Shown: in pieces, positions 1 to 6,515 of the stretch
Layout: each line of letters starts with the position of its first letter
Numbering within the stretch: the first letter of the stretch is position 1
Source of the DNA: Anaerolineaceae bacterium
Lineage (GTDB): Bacteria; Planctomycetota; Phycisphaerae; FEN-1346; JAACEH01
DNA: 7,864 nucleotides
Direction: 5' to 3'
Assembly: GCA_011682595.1 (NCBI GenBank)
Contig: JAACEH010000172.1
Coordinates: 1 to 7,864 of the forward strand
Made by a program: the position numbers and the translations under genes
The notes under the pieces: generated by a model
The model's input: only the letters and a program-made list of their open reading frames with translations
Told to the model about the DNA's origin: nothing
The model's database searches: none

Positions 1-960
1 TACCACCTGGATTCGCACGAGTTTGTCTCGACCGATGCGGCCGTCTACCTGACCTATCGTAAGAACCGCTGGGCCGACCGCGTCGTCGCCCAGGCGGCCC
101 GCGGCATCCAGAGCACTGCCGCCGCCCGCAAGCAGGCTCGCTGGGGGGGCGACGATCTGGACGTTTGCCAACTGGCCGGGATGCACCAGGCGATGCACGG
201 CCAGAGGCGGCAGGTCGTCAACGAGGCCGGGCTAGAGGTCGTGAAGGCCGAGCGACTGCGCCGCAAGGGCGGCCGGGCGAACCTGAAGCGGGCCGGGGCA
301 CTGGTTGGCCAGGCGGCGGCGAACCTGCGGGAGTTGGCCGACTTTGCCGCGGCACTGACCGTGGGAACAAGGGACCTCTGGCGGCGCACACGACGCAGCG
401 ACGACCCGGCCCTGGAGGAGATTTATCTGCGCCGCCTGAGGTTCACCGAGAAGGGCGCGAAGCGTACGGCCGCCCGGCTGCACCGTGCCGCGCTGGCGCT
501 CAAAGAGGGACGCGACGTCGATCTCGGTTGCATCATCGGCGGCCGGGCGGCCCTGGTCTTCGAGGCCGGCAACCCCTCGCCCACGCTGATCGACATCCTG
601 ACGCCCGAGATCAGCGTGGCGGACGACCGCAGCAGATGGCGGACCATCAACGCCAAGGGCTGGTTCTTGCTGCAAGGTCAGCGTTACCTGACGGCCCTGA
701 TGCTGCCGGGCAGTCGCCTGCCGCGATTTGTCCGCATCCGCACGCGGCGAACGCACATCAACCCCCGCAGCTTTCCCCTGGCCGAGCGCTACAGGGTGTC
801 GACGGCCCGCACGTTGACGCCGGGCGAGATTATCGACGGCCCGCCGGCGGCCGACATCGAGACACCCGACTGGCGCCTGGTGCGGACGCCGGAGCTGGTC
901 TACAATTTGCGGCTGGCCGAGCCCTGGCTGCTGGAATACGAACTTGCCAAGCAGCGGTAG
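1..960 (+). CDS. C-terminal part of an unrecognised protein (5' end outside window)
   Basis: The frame is open from base 1 to a TAG at 958-960, giving 319 residues with no start needed inside the window; an internal ATG at 181 is only the first methionine in view. I do not recognise the family. The first half looks mainly alpha-helical and rich in Arg, Ala and Leu (roughly residues 25-185), and the last 135 residues look beta-rich, with segments such as FVRIRTRRTHI and WLLEYELAKQR at the end. A helical bundle followed by a beta domain, with WRRTRR near residue 122, loosely recalls the C-terminal region of large glycoside hydrolases, but I see no catalytic motif, so this is a guess. It converges on the maturase gene with a 50-base gap. 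Confidence is high that the frame is coding and low for any function. Confidence 0.8.
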   Translation, partial: YHLDSHEFVSTDAAVYLTYRKNRWADRVVAQAARGIQSTAAARKQARWGGDDLDVCQLAGMHQAMHGQRRQVVNEAGLEVVKAERLRRKGGRANLKRAGALVGQAAANLRELADFAAALTVGTRDLWRRTRRSDDPALEEIYLRRLRFTEKGAKRTAARLHRAALALKEGRDVDLGCIIGGRAALVFEAGNPSPTLIDILTPEISVADDRSRWRTINAKGWFLLQGQRYLTALMLPGSRLPRFVRIRTRRTHINPRSFPLAERYRVSTARTLTPGEIIDGPPAADIETPDWRLVRTPELVYNLRLAEPWLLEYELAKQR

Positions 961-978
961 ATTCGCCCGATGCTCTTC

Positions 979-1010
979 AGCGACGGGGAGCTGTCGCGCT
1001 CATTTCTGTT
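979..1010. terminator. Weak candidate terminator between convergent genes
   Basis: The 50-base gap between the two convergent stop codons holds GCGAC (980-984) and its complement GTCGC (993-997) around an 8-base loop. On the plus strand this is followed by the T-rich CATTTCTGTTT. The stem is short and the T tract is interrupted, so this is only a possible terminator, mainly for the plus-strand gene. Confidence 0.25.
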
Positions 1011-2285
1011 TCACCGGCCGCAGCACTTCTTGAACTTCTTGCCGCTGCCGCACGGGCAGGGATCGTTGCGGCCCACCGCGGCACTTGCGGCCCCGGCCCG
1101 GCGGGCCTGTCGCCGGGCCTGTTCCCGCCGCCGGACTTCGGCCTCGCGCTGTCGTCGAAGGTCGGCGGCCAAGCGGTCCAGGTCGTCGTTGTGCCGCTCA
1201 AAAAAGAGTTTCAGACCCTCGCACAGGTACGAGCGTTTGCCGCCACCCAAGCCACCCAAGCCACCCAAGCCACCGCCAACGATGCGGTCCTTGGGGCACC
1301 CGCCGTTGCAGAGGTCCACCCAGCGGCAGGCCACACACTCCTCGGCCAACTGTTCTTTCAGATGGCCGAACTTCTCTTCGCGGACTTGGGGCTGCACCTC
1401 GGCTGGATTATCCTCGCTGAGGTTGCCCAGGCGCCACTTGTCCTCGAAGAAAAAATCGCAGGGAAACAACCCGCCGTCCGGCTTGACCAGCAGATAGTCG
1501 CCGCACCGTTTCGACAGCGTGCAGAGGGTGTTGGCGCCGACCACCTTTTGCGACAGCCAGGAATCGAAGGTGCGGATGCCGACGTCGCGGCGGCCGCTGT
1601 CGGTGTAGGCCCGCCACAGGTCGCAGAGGAATCGGCCGTAGCCTTCGGGCGAAACGGACCAGGGCATCATTTTCCCCCGGCCGTCGGCCTCCACGCAGGG
1701 GATGTACTGCAGGTGCCGCCAGCCGCGGTCGATCTGCCACTGGAAAATCTGGCGGGCCTTGTCCTGGTTGCCCGAGTGGATCACCGTCAGGATGTTGTAT
1801 TCGACGCCGTGCGAGTCGAACAGTTCGGCCGCCCGGAGAGCACCGGCCAGGCTGCCGCGGCCGCGAAGGTCAACGCGCCGGGCGTTGTGAATCTCCGGCG
1901 GCCCGTCAATCGACAGACCCACCAGGAAGCGGTACTCGGCCAACAGTTCGGCCCACCGGTCGTCGATCACCTGGCCGTTGGTCTGAAGGGCGTTGCTGAC
2001 CACCTGGCCCGGCTGGCCGTACTTTTTCTCGAACTCGATCACCCTGGCGAAGAAGTCGATACCGGCCAGCGTCGGCTCGCCGCCCTGCCAGCAGAGAATG
2101 CTCTGGGTCATCCTCAGGGCCAGGAACTTGCGGATCATCGTCTCCAGAACGGCCTCCGGCATGACCCTCGGCAGCGAGGAGTCGGGCTCCAGGTCGTGGG
2201 AGTAGAAACAGTAACGGCAGGCCAGGTTGCACCGCGGGCCGACCGGTTTGATCAGAAGCTGGAATTGTCGGCCTGGGTCAGCCAT
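1011..2285 (-). CDS. Anaerobic sulfatase-maturating enzyme (radical SAM/SPASM) with C-terminal SEC-C motif
   Basis: A radical-SAM enzyme expected to oxidise the active-site Cys or Ser of sulfatases to formylglycine in the cytoplasm without oxygen. Numbered from the ATG at 2285 (424 aa), CNLACRYC (Cys19, 23, 26) is the CX3CX2C site for the SAM-binding 4Fe-4S cluster, and GGEP lies at 68-71. SPASM cysteines at 255, 261, 276, 317, 320, 326, 330 and 355 fit two auxiliary clusters. Asp277, just after Cys276, matches the proposed catalytic Asp of the Clostridium perfringens enzyme. A Gly-Gly-Leu repeat lies between Cys330 and Cys355, then a charged Arg-rich helix (about 365-400), then a SEC-C zinc motif with Cys410, 412, 421 and 422. 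An in-frame TTG at 2300 would add five residues, but the ATG has GGGG seven bases upstream. No sulfatase is visible in the window, so its substrates must be encoded elsewhere. Confidence 0.94.
   Translation of the reverse strand: MADPGRQFQLLIKPVGPRCNLACRYCFYSHDLEPDSSLPRVMPEAVLETMIRKFLALRMTQSILCWQGGEPTLAGIDFFARVIEFEKKYGQPGQVVSNALQTNGQVIDDRWAELLAEYRFLVGLSIDGPPEIHNARRVDLRGRGSLAGALRAAELFDSHGVEYNILTVIHSGNQDKARQIFQWQIDRGWRHLQYIPCVEADGRGKMMPWSVSPEGYGRFLCDLWRAYTDSGRRDVGIRTFDSWLSQKVVGANTLCTLSKRCGDYLLVKPDGGLFPCDFFFEDKWRLGNLSEDNPAEVQPQVREEKFGHLKEQLAEECVACRWVDLCNGGCPKDRIVGGGLGGLGGLGGGKRSYLCEGLKLFFERHNDDLDRLAADLRRQREAEVRRREQARRQARRAGAASAAVGRNDPCPCGSGKKFKKCCGR
1242..1274. repeat. 9-base tandem repeat inside the maturase gene
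   Basis: Three perfect head-to-tail copies of GCCACCCAA (1242-1268) are followed by a partial fourth (GCCACC, 1269-1274). Read on the minus strand they encode Leu-Gly-Gly units, giving the stretch GGGLGGLGGLGGG in the SPASM region. The nine-base unit keeps the reading frame when copies are gained or lost. Confidence 0.9.
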
Positions 2286-2326
2286 GGATTTGCCCCGCAA
2301 GAACTACGGACGGATTCCGACAGGGC

Positions 2327-2354
2327 ATTATAGAGGAGATCGAAGGGCCGTCCA
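2327..2354 (-). promoter_or_regulatory. Candidate sigma-70-type promoter for the maturase gene
   Basis: On the minus strand a perfect TATAAT (2327-2332) lies 16 bases downstream of TGGACG (2349-2354, 4 of 6 to TTGACA). It falls in the 72-base gap just after the acetyltransferase stop codon, with a start point near 2320, about 35 bases before the ATG. The maturase could therefore be transcribed independently of the upstream gene. Confidence 0.5.
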
Positions 2355-2357
2355 GTC

Positions 2358-3185
2358 TCACTCGCCGCAAGGGGTTGGGCCGGCAATTTTTCGCCGGGCT
2401 TCAACGCAGTGCGGGCAATCGGGTCGCTCGCAGAGCAAAGCCGCCGGGTCTCGCTTCAGAAGTTCCACGGCCAGTTCGACCATCTCCATGGCCGGGGTCA
2501 GCCGGGCCCGGCAACGGCCGATGGTCGTTTCGCGGGTCAGGCCCCTCTCTTCCAGCAGAGGTTCGATGGCCGGGAAGCCTCCGGAACAGCCCGGCCGCTC
2601 GTCGTTGACCATGGCCACCTCGACCACGGCACCGTCCTGGCGGCGAACCAGAGCCACGTCGCCCCACTCGGGACGGTAGGAAACCGAAACATAGGCCACG
2701 CCGGCCAGGACCTCGGCCAGGTGCAGTGTCGTGTTGGTCCCCTGGCCAACGCCCAGTTGCAGAATGAAGCCTCCCCACCGGGCGACCCGATCCAGCGGCG
2801 AGTCCAGGCCCACCGGGCCACGGCTTTCGTGGTCGGCCAGTAACTCGGCCGCCAGCTTGCCCCAGGCGGCATCACTGTGGGTGGGGTGGCGGCTGCGCAG
2901 GACGTCCGGCCGCCGCCGGAAGACATTGGGAATTGTTCCCGTATAGGCGGCGCTGGTCTTCGGGTCAAACGGCTCGACGCCGGGCCGACCTTTCATACAC
3001 AGGGTGTGGGTGGGCATGACGACCAGGCCCTCGCGGGTCACGGTTTCGGTCAGGGCGGCAATGACCGTCTCGGCCCCGCCGGGCACGAATCCGAAGCTGC
3101 GCAGCGAACTGTGCACGACAATGATCGAACCGGGCCCCAGGCCCAGGCGATGCAAACCGTCAATGATAGTCCCGGTGGTTACCAC
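2358..3185 (-). CDS. AAC(3)-family (Antibiotic_NAT) N-acetyltransferase
   Basis: A 275-residue cytoplasmic protein of the aminoglycoside 3-N-acetyltransferase fold, which transfers acetyl from acetyl-CoA to an amino group. Family landmarks are in order: VVHSSLRSFGFVPGGAETV (residues 23-41), GLVVMPTHTL (53-62), SRHPTHSDAAWG (98-109), and LGVGQGTNTTLHLAE (144-158) with the conserved His155 and Glu158. The length is typical. Cys252, Cys257 and Cys260 near the C-terminus (CERPDCPHC) make a C-X4-C-X2-C group whose role is unclear. The start is GTG at 3185: an in-frame TAA immediately precedes it, and AGGGAG lies ten bases upstream. Many environmental members do not confer aminoglycoside resistance, and nothing here (no integron or transposon) suggests an acquired resistance gene; the natural substrate is unknown. 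Confidence 0.92.
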   Translation of the reverse strand: MVTTGTIIDGLHRLGLGPGSIIVVHSSLRSFGFVPGGAETVIAALTETVTREGLVVMPTHTLCMKGRPGVEPFDPKTSAAYTGTIPNVFRRRPDVLRSRHPTHSDAAWGKLAAELLADHESRGPVGLDSPLDRVARWGGFILQLGVGQGTNTTLHLAEVLAGVAYVSVSYRPEWGDVALVRRQDGAVVEVAMVNDERPGCSGGFPAIEPLLEERGLTRETTIGRCRARLTPAMEMVELAVELLKRDPAALLCERPDCPHCVEARRKIAGPTPCGE

Positions 3186-3277
3186 TTATGCGCTGCTCCC
3201 TGTCGCAAGACGAATCCGGCCTGGCCTGTCGGCGGCCGCCCAAAGTGCCGGCGGCCACGGACAACCGCAGACTCAGG

Positions 3278-3306
3278 ATATTACCGGGAACGGAACGAGC
3301 TTTCAA
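3278..3306 (-). promoter_or_regulatory. Candidate sigma-70-type promoter for the acetyltransferase gene
   Basis: On the minus strand TTGAAA (3301-3306, 5 of 6 to consensus) and TAATAT (3278-3283, 4 of 6) are separated by exactly 17 bases. The predicted start near 3271 leaves a leader of about 85 bases before the GTG. It lies downstream of the diguanylate cyclase stop, which argues that the acetyltransferase is its own transcription unit. Confidence 0.5.
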
Positions 3307-3334
3307 AGCAATTTGGTCTGGCGAGGTTGGAGAC

Positions 3335-3364
3335 CGTGGTCCGGCCACAGGCCAGGCCATGATC
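3335..3364. repeat. Hairpin unit, one copy of an intergenic repeat also found at 6424-6515
   Basis: Bases 3335-3361 fold into a bulged stem (GGCC 3343-3346 with GGCC 3350-3353, CC 3341-3342 with GG 3355-3356, TGG 3337-3339 with CCA 3357-3359). The 29 bases 3336-3364 align without gaps to 6431-6459 with 22 identities, six of the seven differences being transitions. The unit sits between the cyclase stop codon and the acetyltransferase promoter. It has no T tract, so it is not a classical terminator. Confidence 0.5.
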
Positions 3365-3399
3365 GAGCCGCAGACCCGAGGAGACTTATCTGGTCCCGC

Positions 3400-4911
3400 T
3401 CAGACAGTGACCGAAGTGCGCTTTTCTTTCTTGAAGCGGGCCTTGTCGTCGTACATACGCCGATCGGCCAATTCGATCAACAGCAACAGGTCCGACGAAT
3501 TTCCGGCCGCCTGCCCGAGGGCCAGTGAAATCTCGATGCCGGGCCGCGCGTTATTGAGGTTCCACTGCTCAACGGCCTCACCGATACGGGACGCAATCGC
3601 CGCCACCATCTGCTGGTCGGCCATGGGAAGTAACAACAGGAACTCGTCGCCGCCGATACGGATGACCAGGTCCTTCTGCCTCAGGCTGTCCGACAGCAAT
3701 TTTGCGGCCTCCACCAGCATGTAGTCGCCCGTCGGATGTCCCAGGGTGTCGTTGCAGTGCTTGAAGTCGTTCAGATCGACCATCAGCACGCCCAGCTTCT
3801 CGAACCTCTGGCACAGCACGTTTGCCTCGCGGTCGAGGAAGCGCCGCGAATAGACCTTGGTCAGCGTGTCGCGTTCGGCCTGGACGCGGAAGACGGCAAC
3901 CTGTTCGCGCCAATGGCGCAGCGTCAGGAGCAGGCAGAGGCCCACGAAATTGCCGCAAGCCAGGGTGATCAGCAGACTGCGAGTCCACGGTCCGCCCAGG
4001 CGGGCCTTGACACTGCGATCGAAACTGTCCTTGCGGGTGGCAACCACAAGGGTCCAGGGCCGGCCGACGCCGTGGGAAACCGGCCAAATGGTCAGCACCC
4101 ACCTGTCGGTGCGAGTCGTGTCGCGCAGACCCGCGACGACAAGTTGAGCCACCTCCTCGGCCGCAGGCGTCGGGCCGAAGTGGTCGCCCAGGAGTTCCTG
4201 GTTGGATGTGTATATCCAGAGGCTCTTGCCGCTGTCGGCGGCCGAAACTTTCAGCTGGTCGACCTCGAAGGACACCGGCAGAAGCGCCGCCACCAGGCCC
4301 ACAAGATTCCCTGCCGCGTCGCGGGTCGGCACGGTAAGCACCTGCCCCTGGCGCCCGTTGCTTAGTTTCAGCGTCCTGCTGATGTAACATGTTGCCTCGG
4401 GCTGTTCCTCATAGTTCCTGAGATGGGCGACGATTTCATCATACTCCAGCGTCTCCCGGCCTTCAGCCGGTCCGGCATCATCGCGCCCGGCCGGCACATC
4501 ATCGTCAAACCGGAACACCTGTCGTGGTTTGCGGACCTTGTCGAAGTCGCGACCCACTATGTAGATGCCGGCCACCCAGTTCCTGTCGATGTCGTAGCGG
4601 GCGATCCGAGCCAAGGTTTCGTGAGAGGAACTTCCCGAACCCGAAGCGACCGCCTGCTGGGAAATCAATCGCAGCTTAGCCGTCACGCCGGTGACGTATG
4701 ATCCCAGCCGCTCGGCGGCCACTGATGCAACAACTTCCTGATCGTTGACCATCTTCGTCTGGATCTCGTCTCGAACGGCGTGGCGATAGCGGTTCTCGTA
4801 AGCCACAATCAGAACGCTACCCAGAATCAGGGCGATACCCGTGGCCCAGGATCCGGAAGAATAAATCAATTGCCACCAGCGAGACGACAGTTTTTTCTTG
4901 TTCTCTGTCAT
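3400..4911 (-). CDS. Membrane diguanylate cyclase with extracytoplasmic Cache-like sensor
   Basis: A 503-residue inner-membrane enzyme expected to make c-di-GMP from two GTP in response to a signal outside the membrane. A short charged N-terminus leads into membrane segment 1 (about 21-38). An extracytoplasmic region of about 270 residues follows, with dCache-like features such as GRPWTLVVATRKDSF near its end, then membrane segment 2 (about 312-331), a short linker helix and a GGDEF domain. The catalytic domain looks intact: DTLT at 348-351, DLNDFK at 379-384 with the metal-binding Asp379, Asn387 and Asp388, and GGDEF at 420-424. The product-inhibition I-site RxxD is present as RQKD (411-414), exactly five residues before GGDEF. 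No EAL or HD-GYP domain is attached. The ATG at 4911 is preceded by GGGGGTGAG about nine bases upstream. The ligand of the sensor cannot be read from the sequence. Confidence 0.95.
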   Translation of the reverse strand: MTENKKKLSSRWWQLIYSSGSWATGIALILGSVLIVAYENRYRHAVRDEIQTKMVNDQEVVASVAAERLGSYVTGVTAKLRLISQQAVASGSGSSSHETLARIARYDIDRNWVAGIYIVGRDFDKVRKPRQVFRFDDDVPAGRDDAGPAEGRETLEYDEIVAHLRNYEEQPEATCYISRTLKLSNGRQGQVLTVPTRDAAGNLVGLVAALLPVSFEVDQLKVSAADSGKSLWIYTSNQELLGDHFGPTPAAEEVAQLVVAGLRDTTRTDRWVLTIWPVSHGVGRPWTLVVATRKDSFDRSVKARLGGPWTRSLLITLACGNFVGLCLLLTLRHWREQVAVFRVQAERDTLTKVYSRRFLDREANVLCQRFEKLGVLMVDLNDFKHCNDTLGHPTGDYMLVEAAKLLSDSLRQKDLVIRIGGDEFLLLLPMADQQMVAAIASRIGEAVEQWNLNNARPGIEISLALGQAAGNSSDLLLLIELADRRMYDDKARFKKEKRTSVTV

Positions 4912-5323
4912 TCTTGAACACTCACCCCCTCAGACATAATGGCTGCGCCCTCTCAAGACAATTAAGCCCCTGAGCGACCCCCGCTCCAAATTCTGGCGCA
5001 GCGCCCACTTTGCCCTGTTTACCTAAATCGGCTATATTGTCCTTGGCGGAAAAGTTAATTATGCCCGTCAGGAAGGAAAATGAGTTGGAAACACCCGTCT
5101 CCCGGAAGAAACCCCCAATACATCCACAACCGATGGTGCCAAAACCACAATGGCCCACCATATCTAGCCCTCGCTCCGATGGGCAACCGGCCACGGAACA
5201 GGCCTAATGGCCTCCTTTTAGGACATGTTCGTAGGCCCCGATGTCCGGCGCCTTGCCTTGCGGCCCCTTCGTCCCCTCGGCTGTCGCAAGTAAGGCGATG
5301 GAGATCTCTCACGCAGAGCGTAA
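4912..5323. other. 412-base gap between accA and the cyclase gene, no confident gene
   Basis: This gap is the leader of the cyclase gene and the downstream region of accA. The part from about 5020 to 5160 is visibly more AT-rich than its surroundings. It contains several small inverted repeats: GAGCG/CGCTC (4972-4986), GGCGC-A-GCGCC (4995-5005), AGGCC/GGCCT (5200-5213), GGACAT/ATGTCC (5221-5246) and CTTGCG/CGCAAG (5257-5290). None is followed by a convincing T tract in the accA direction. A moderate promoter candidate for the cyclase, TTAACT-N16-TATAGC on the minus strand, lies around 5031-5058. Short open frames exist on both strands (4922-5194 minus, 5080-5358 plus), but none shows a recognisable protein. 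Confidence 0.4.
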
Positions 5324-6328
5324 TCAGCCGCCCGGCGTTTCTGTGGCTGGAGAATTGAGAGTACAGTGGCCGCTGAGGACGGGGCCTATGCGGCGGATGC
5401 GTTGGTACCGCTGTTCGAGCAGCTTGTCAATGGCCTGGCCTTTGGTCCGTCGAATGTCGCCCACCAGGCGGCGTTCAAGGGCGGTCGCCATGGCCCGCGG
5501 GTCGCGATGTGCGCCGCCCAGCGGCTCGGGAATAATCTCGTCAACCACGCCAAGGGCCAGCATGTCCTTGGGTGTCAGCCGCAGCGACCGGGCAGCCTCT
5601 TCGGCCATTTTCGCATCGCGCCACAGAATCGCAGCGCAACCTTCCGGCGTGATGACGCTGTAATAGGCGTACTGGAGGATGGCCACGCAATCGCCGACGC
5701 CGATGCCCAGGGCCCCGCCGCTGCCGCCTTCGCCGATCAGGACACAAACAACCGGCGTCCGCAGCCGAGCCATCTCCATCAGGTTAACCGCAATGGCCTG
5801 GGCCTGCCCGCGCTCCTCGGCCCCGATGCCCGGAAACGCGCCCGCGGTGTCGATCAGCGAAACCACCGGCAGGTGATATTTCTCGGCCAGCTTCATCGCC
5901 CGCAGGGCCTTGCGATACCCCTCGGGGTGCGGCAGACCGAAATGGCAGGCCACCTTCTCCTCGGTGGTGCGGCCCTTGTGAGTGGCGATGACCATGACTT
6001 TCTCGCCGCCGATGCGGCCGAAGCCGGTGACCATCGCCTTGTCGTCGGCGAACGCGCGGTCGCCGTGCAACTCCCTGAACTCGGCCACGAAGGCCTCGAT
6101 GTAGTCGCGGCCCAGCGGCCGCTCGGGATGGCGGGCCACCTGCACCAGTTCCCAGGGCGTCAGACTGGCGTACTTCTTGCGGATCATGTCCACCAGATTG
6201 CGGCGGATGTCTTTGATCTCGGCCGACATGTCAACCTGGCGGTCGGCCTGCAGCTTCTCGAGCCGGCGAATCTGCTCTTCAAGCGAGGCGAACGGTTTCT
6301 CGAATTCCAAGCAGACGGTCTGTGCCAT
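5324..6328 (-). CDS. accA: Acetyl-CoA carboxylase carboxyltransferase subunit alpha
   Basis: The alpha subunit of the carboxyltransferase half of acetyl-CoA carboxylase, which with AccD moves CO2 from biotin-BCCP to acetyl-CoA to give malonyl-CoA, the first committed step of fatty-acid synthesis. The 334-residue protein is slightly longer than E. coli AccA (319), with a non-conserved tail of about 15 residues. An N-terminal coiled-coil-like helix (about 15-50) precedes the crotonase-like domain with ELHGDRAFADDKAMVTGF (86-103), HPEGYRKALRAMKLAEK (134-150), SLIDTAGAFPGIGAEERGQ (157-175), GEGGSGGALGIGVGD (199-213) and SVITPEGCAAILWRDA (224-239). The frame stays open upstream to 6418, but homology begins at the ATG at 6328 (MAQTVCLEFEKPF), which is the start used here. 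Its ribosome site is weak (TGGA). No accD or accBC is in view. Confidence 0.97.
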   Translation of the reverse strand: MAQTVCLEFEKPFASLEEQIRRLEKLQADRQVDMSAEIKDIRRNLVDMIRKKYASLTPWELVQVARHPERPLGRDYIEAFVAEFRELHGDRAFADDKAMVTGFGRIGGEKVMVIATHKGRTTEEKVACHFGLPHPEGYRKALRAMKLAEKYHLPVVSLIDTAGAFPGIGAEERGQAQAIAVNLMEMARLRTPVVCVLIGEGGSGGALGIGVGDCVAILQYAYYSVITPEGCAAILWRDAKMAEEAARSLRLTPKDMLALGVVDEIIPEPLGGAHRDPRAMATALERRLVGDIRRTKGQAIDKLLEQRYQRIRRIGPVLSGHCTLNSPATETPGG

Positions 6329-6345
6329 TAGGTATTCCAGACAAG

Positions 6346-6364
6346 CCCGCGGCACTGCCGCGGG
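6346..6364. other. Perfect GC-rich hairpin in the accA leader
   Basis: CCCGCGGC (6346-6353) and GCCGCGGG (6357-6364) form a perfect 8-base-pair stem with a three-base loop, ending 18 bases before the accA ATG. No T tract follows on the accA-coding strand. It could mask or set the spacing of the accA ribosome site, or form part of a repeat element. Confidence 0.6.
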
Positions 6365-6371
6365 ACACCAA

Positions 6372-6412
6372 CCGCCACAACATTCCCCTGCGGTGCAGGG
6401 GGCTTGTGGCGG
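6372..6412. other. Two-segment hairpin in the accA leader with a competing arm
   Basis: An outer 9-base-pair perfect stem (CCGCCACAA 6372-6380 with TTGTGGCGG 6404-6412) encloses a perfect 7-base-pair stem (CCCCTGC 6385-6391 with GCAGGGG 6395-6401) capped by a three-base loop. The arm TTGTGG (6404-6409) can pair instead with CCACAA at 6413-6418, so two structures are mutually exclusive. Confidence 0.6.
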
Positions 6413-6423
6413 CCACAAAGCGT

Positions 6424-6515
6424 GGGCGCCACGGTCTGGCCGAAGGTCAGGCCGTGATCATCTTCCCCCGATAGAATCGGGGTCATGGCCTCCCCTGGGC
6501 CAGACCATGGCACCC
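6424..6515. repeat. Long imperfect palindrome between the kinase gene and accA
   Basis: The left outer arm 6424-6441 pairs with 6498-6515 over 18 positions with two C/A mismatches, which become G-U pairs in the minus-strand RNA. A second stem joins 6449-6457 to 6483-6491 (9 pairs, one G-U on the plus strand). The apex is a perfect 7-base-pair hairpin, CCCCGAT (6466-6472) with ATCGGGG (6476-6482), loop AGA. An 8-base bulge lies at 6458-6465. The arms contain two inverted copies of the unit seen at 3335-3364. There is no T tract, so a REP/BIME- or MITE-like element or a structured RNA fits better than a terminator. Confidence 0.6.

Noticed and set aside
2286..2300. TTG start five codons upstream for the maturase
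   Set aside because: It has no ribosome site, while the ATG at 2285 has GGGG at a suitable distance and fits the usual spacing to the CX3CX2C motif.
165..2333. A 722-codon plus-strand open frame
   Set aside because: It runs out of frame through the first gene and antisense to the maturase. Its translation is low-complexity Ala/Gly/Pro/Arg with no domain, as expected for a GC-rich shadow frame.
2358..3185. Acquired antibiotic-resistance cassette
   Set aside because: No integron attC, insertion sequence or composition shift borders the acetyltransferase gene, and the family contains many non-resistance members.
3231..3240. GGCGGCCGCC self-complementary decamer
   Set aside because: Short GC palindromes like this are expected by chance in DNA of this composition and it has no flanking structure.
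5366..6331. A 321-codon plus-strand open frame
   Set aside because: It is exactly antisense to accA, whose motifs are unmistakable; the frame has no recognisable protein.
6329..6418. N-terminal extension of accA by 30 residues
   Set aside because: The extra residues are Cys/Pro/Gly-rich, are encoded by the two leader hairpins and have no counterpart in AccA; the conserved protein starts at the ATG at 6328.
6346..6515. Cluster of hairpins as a CRISPR array or intrinsic terminators
   Set aside because: There are no regularly spaced direct repeats, and none of the stems is followed by a T tract on either strand.
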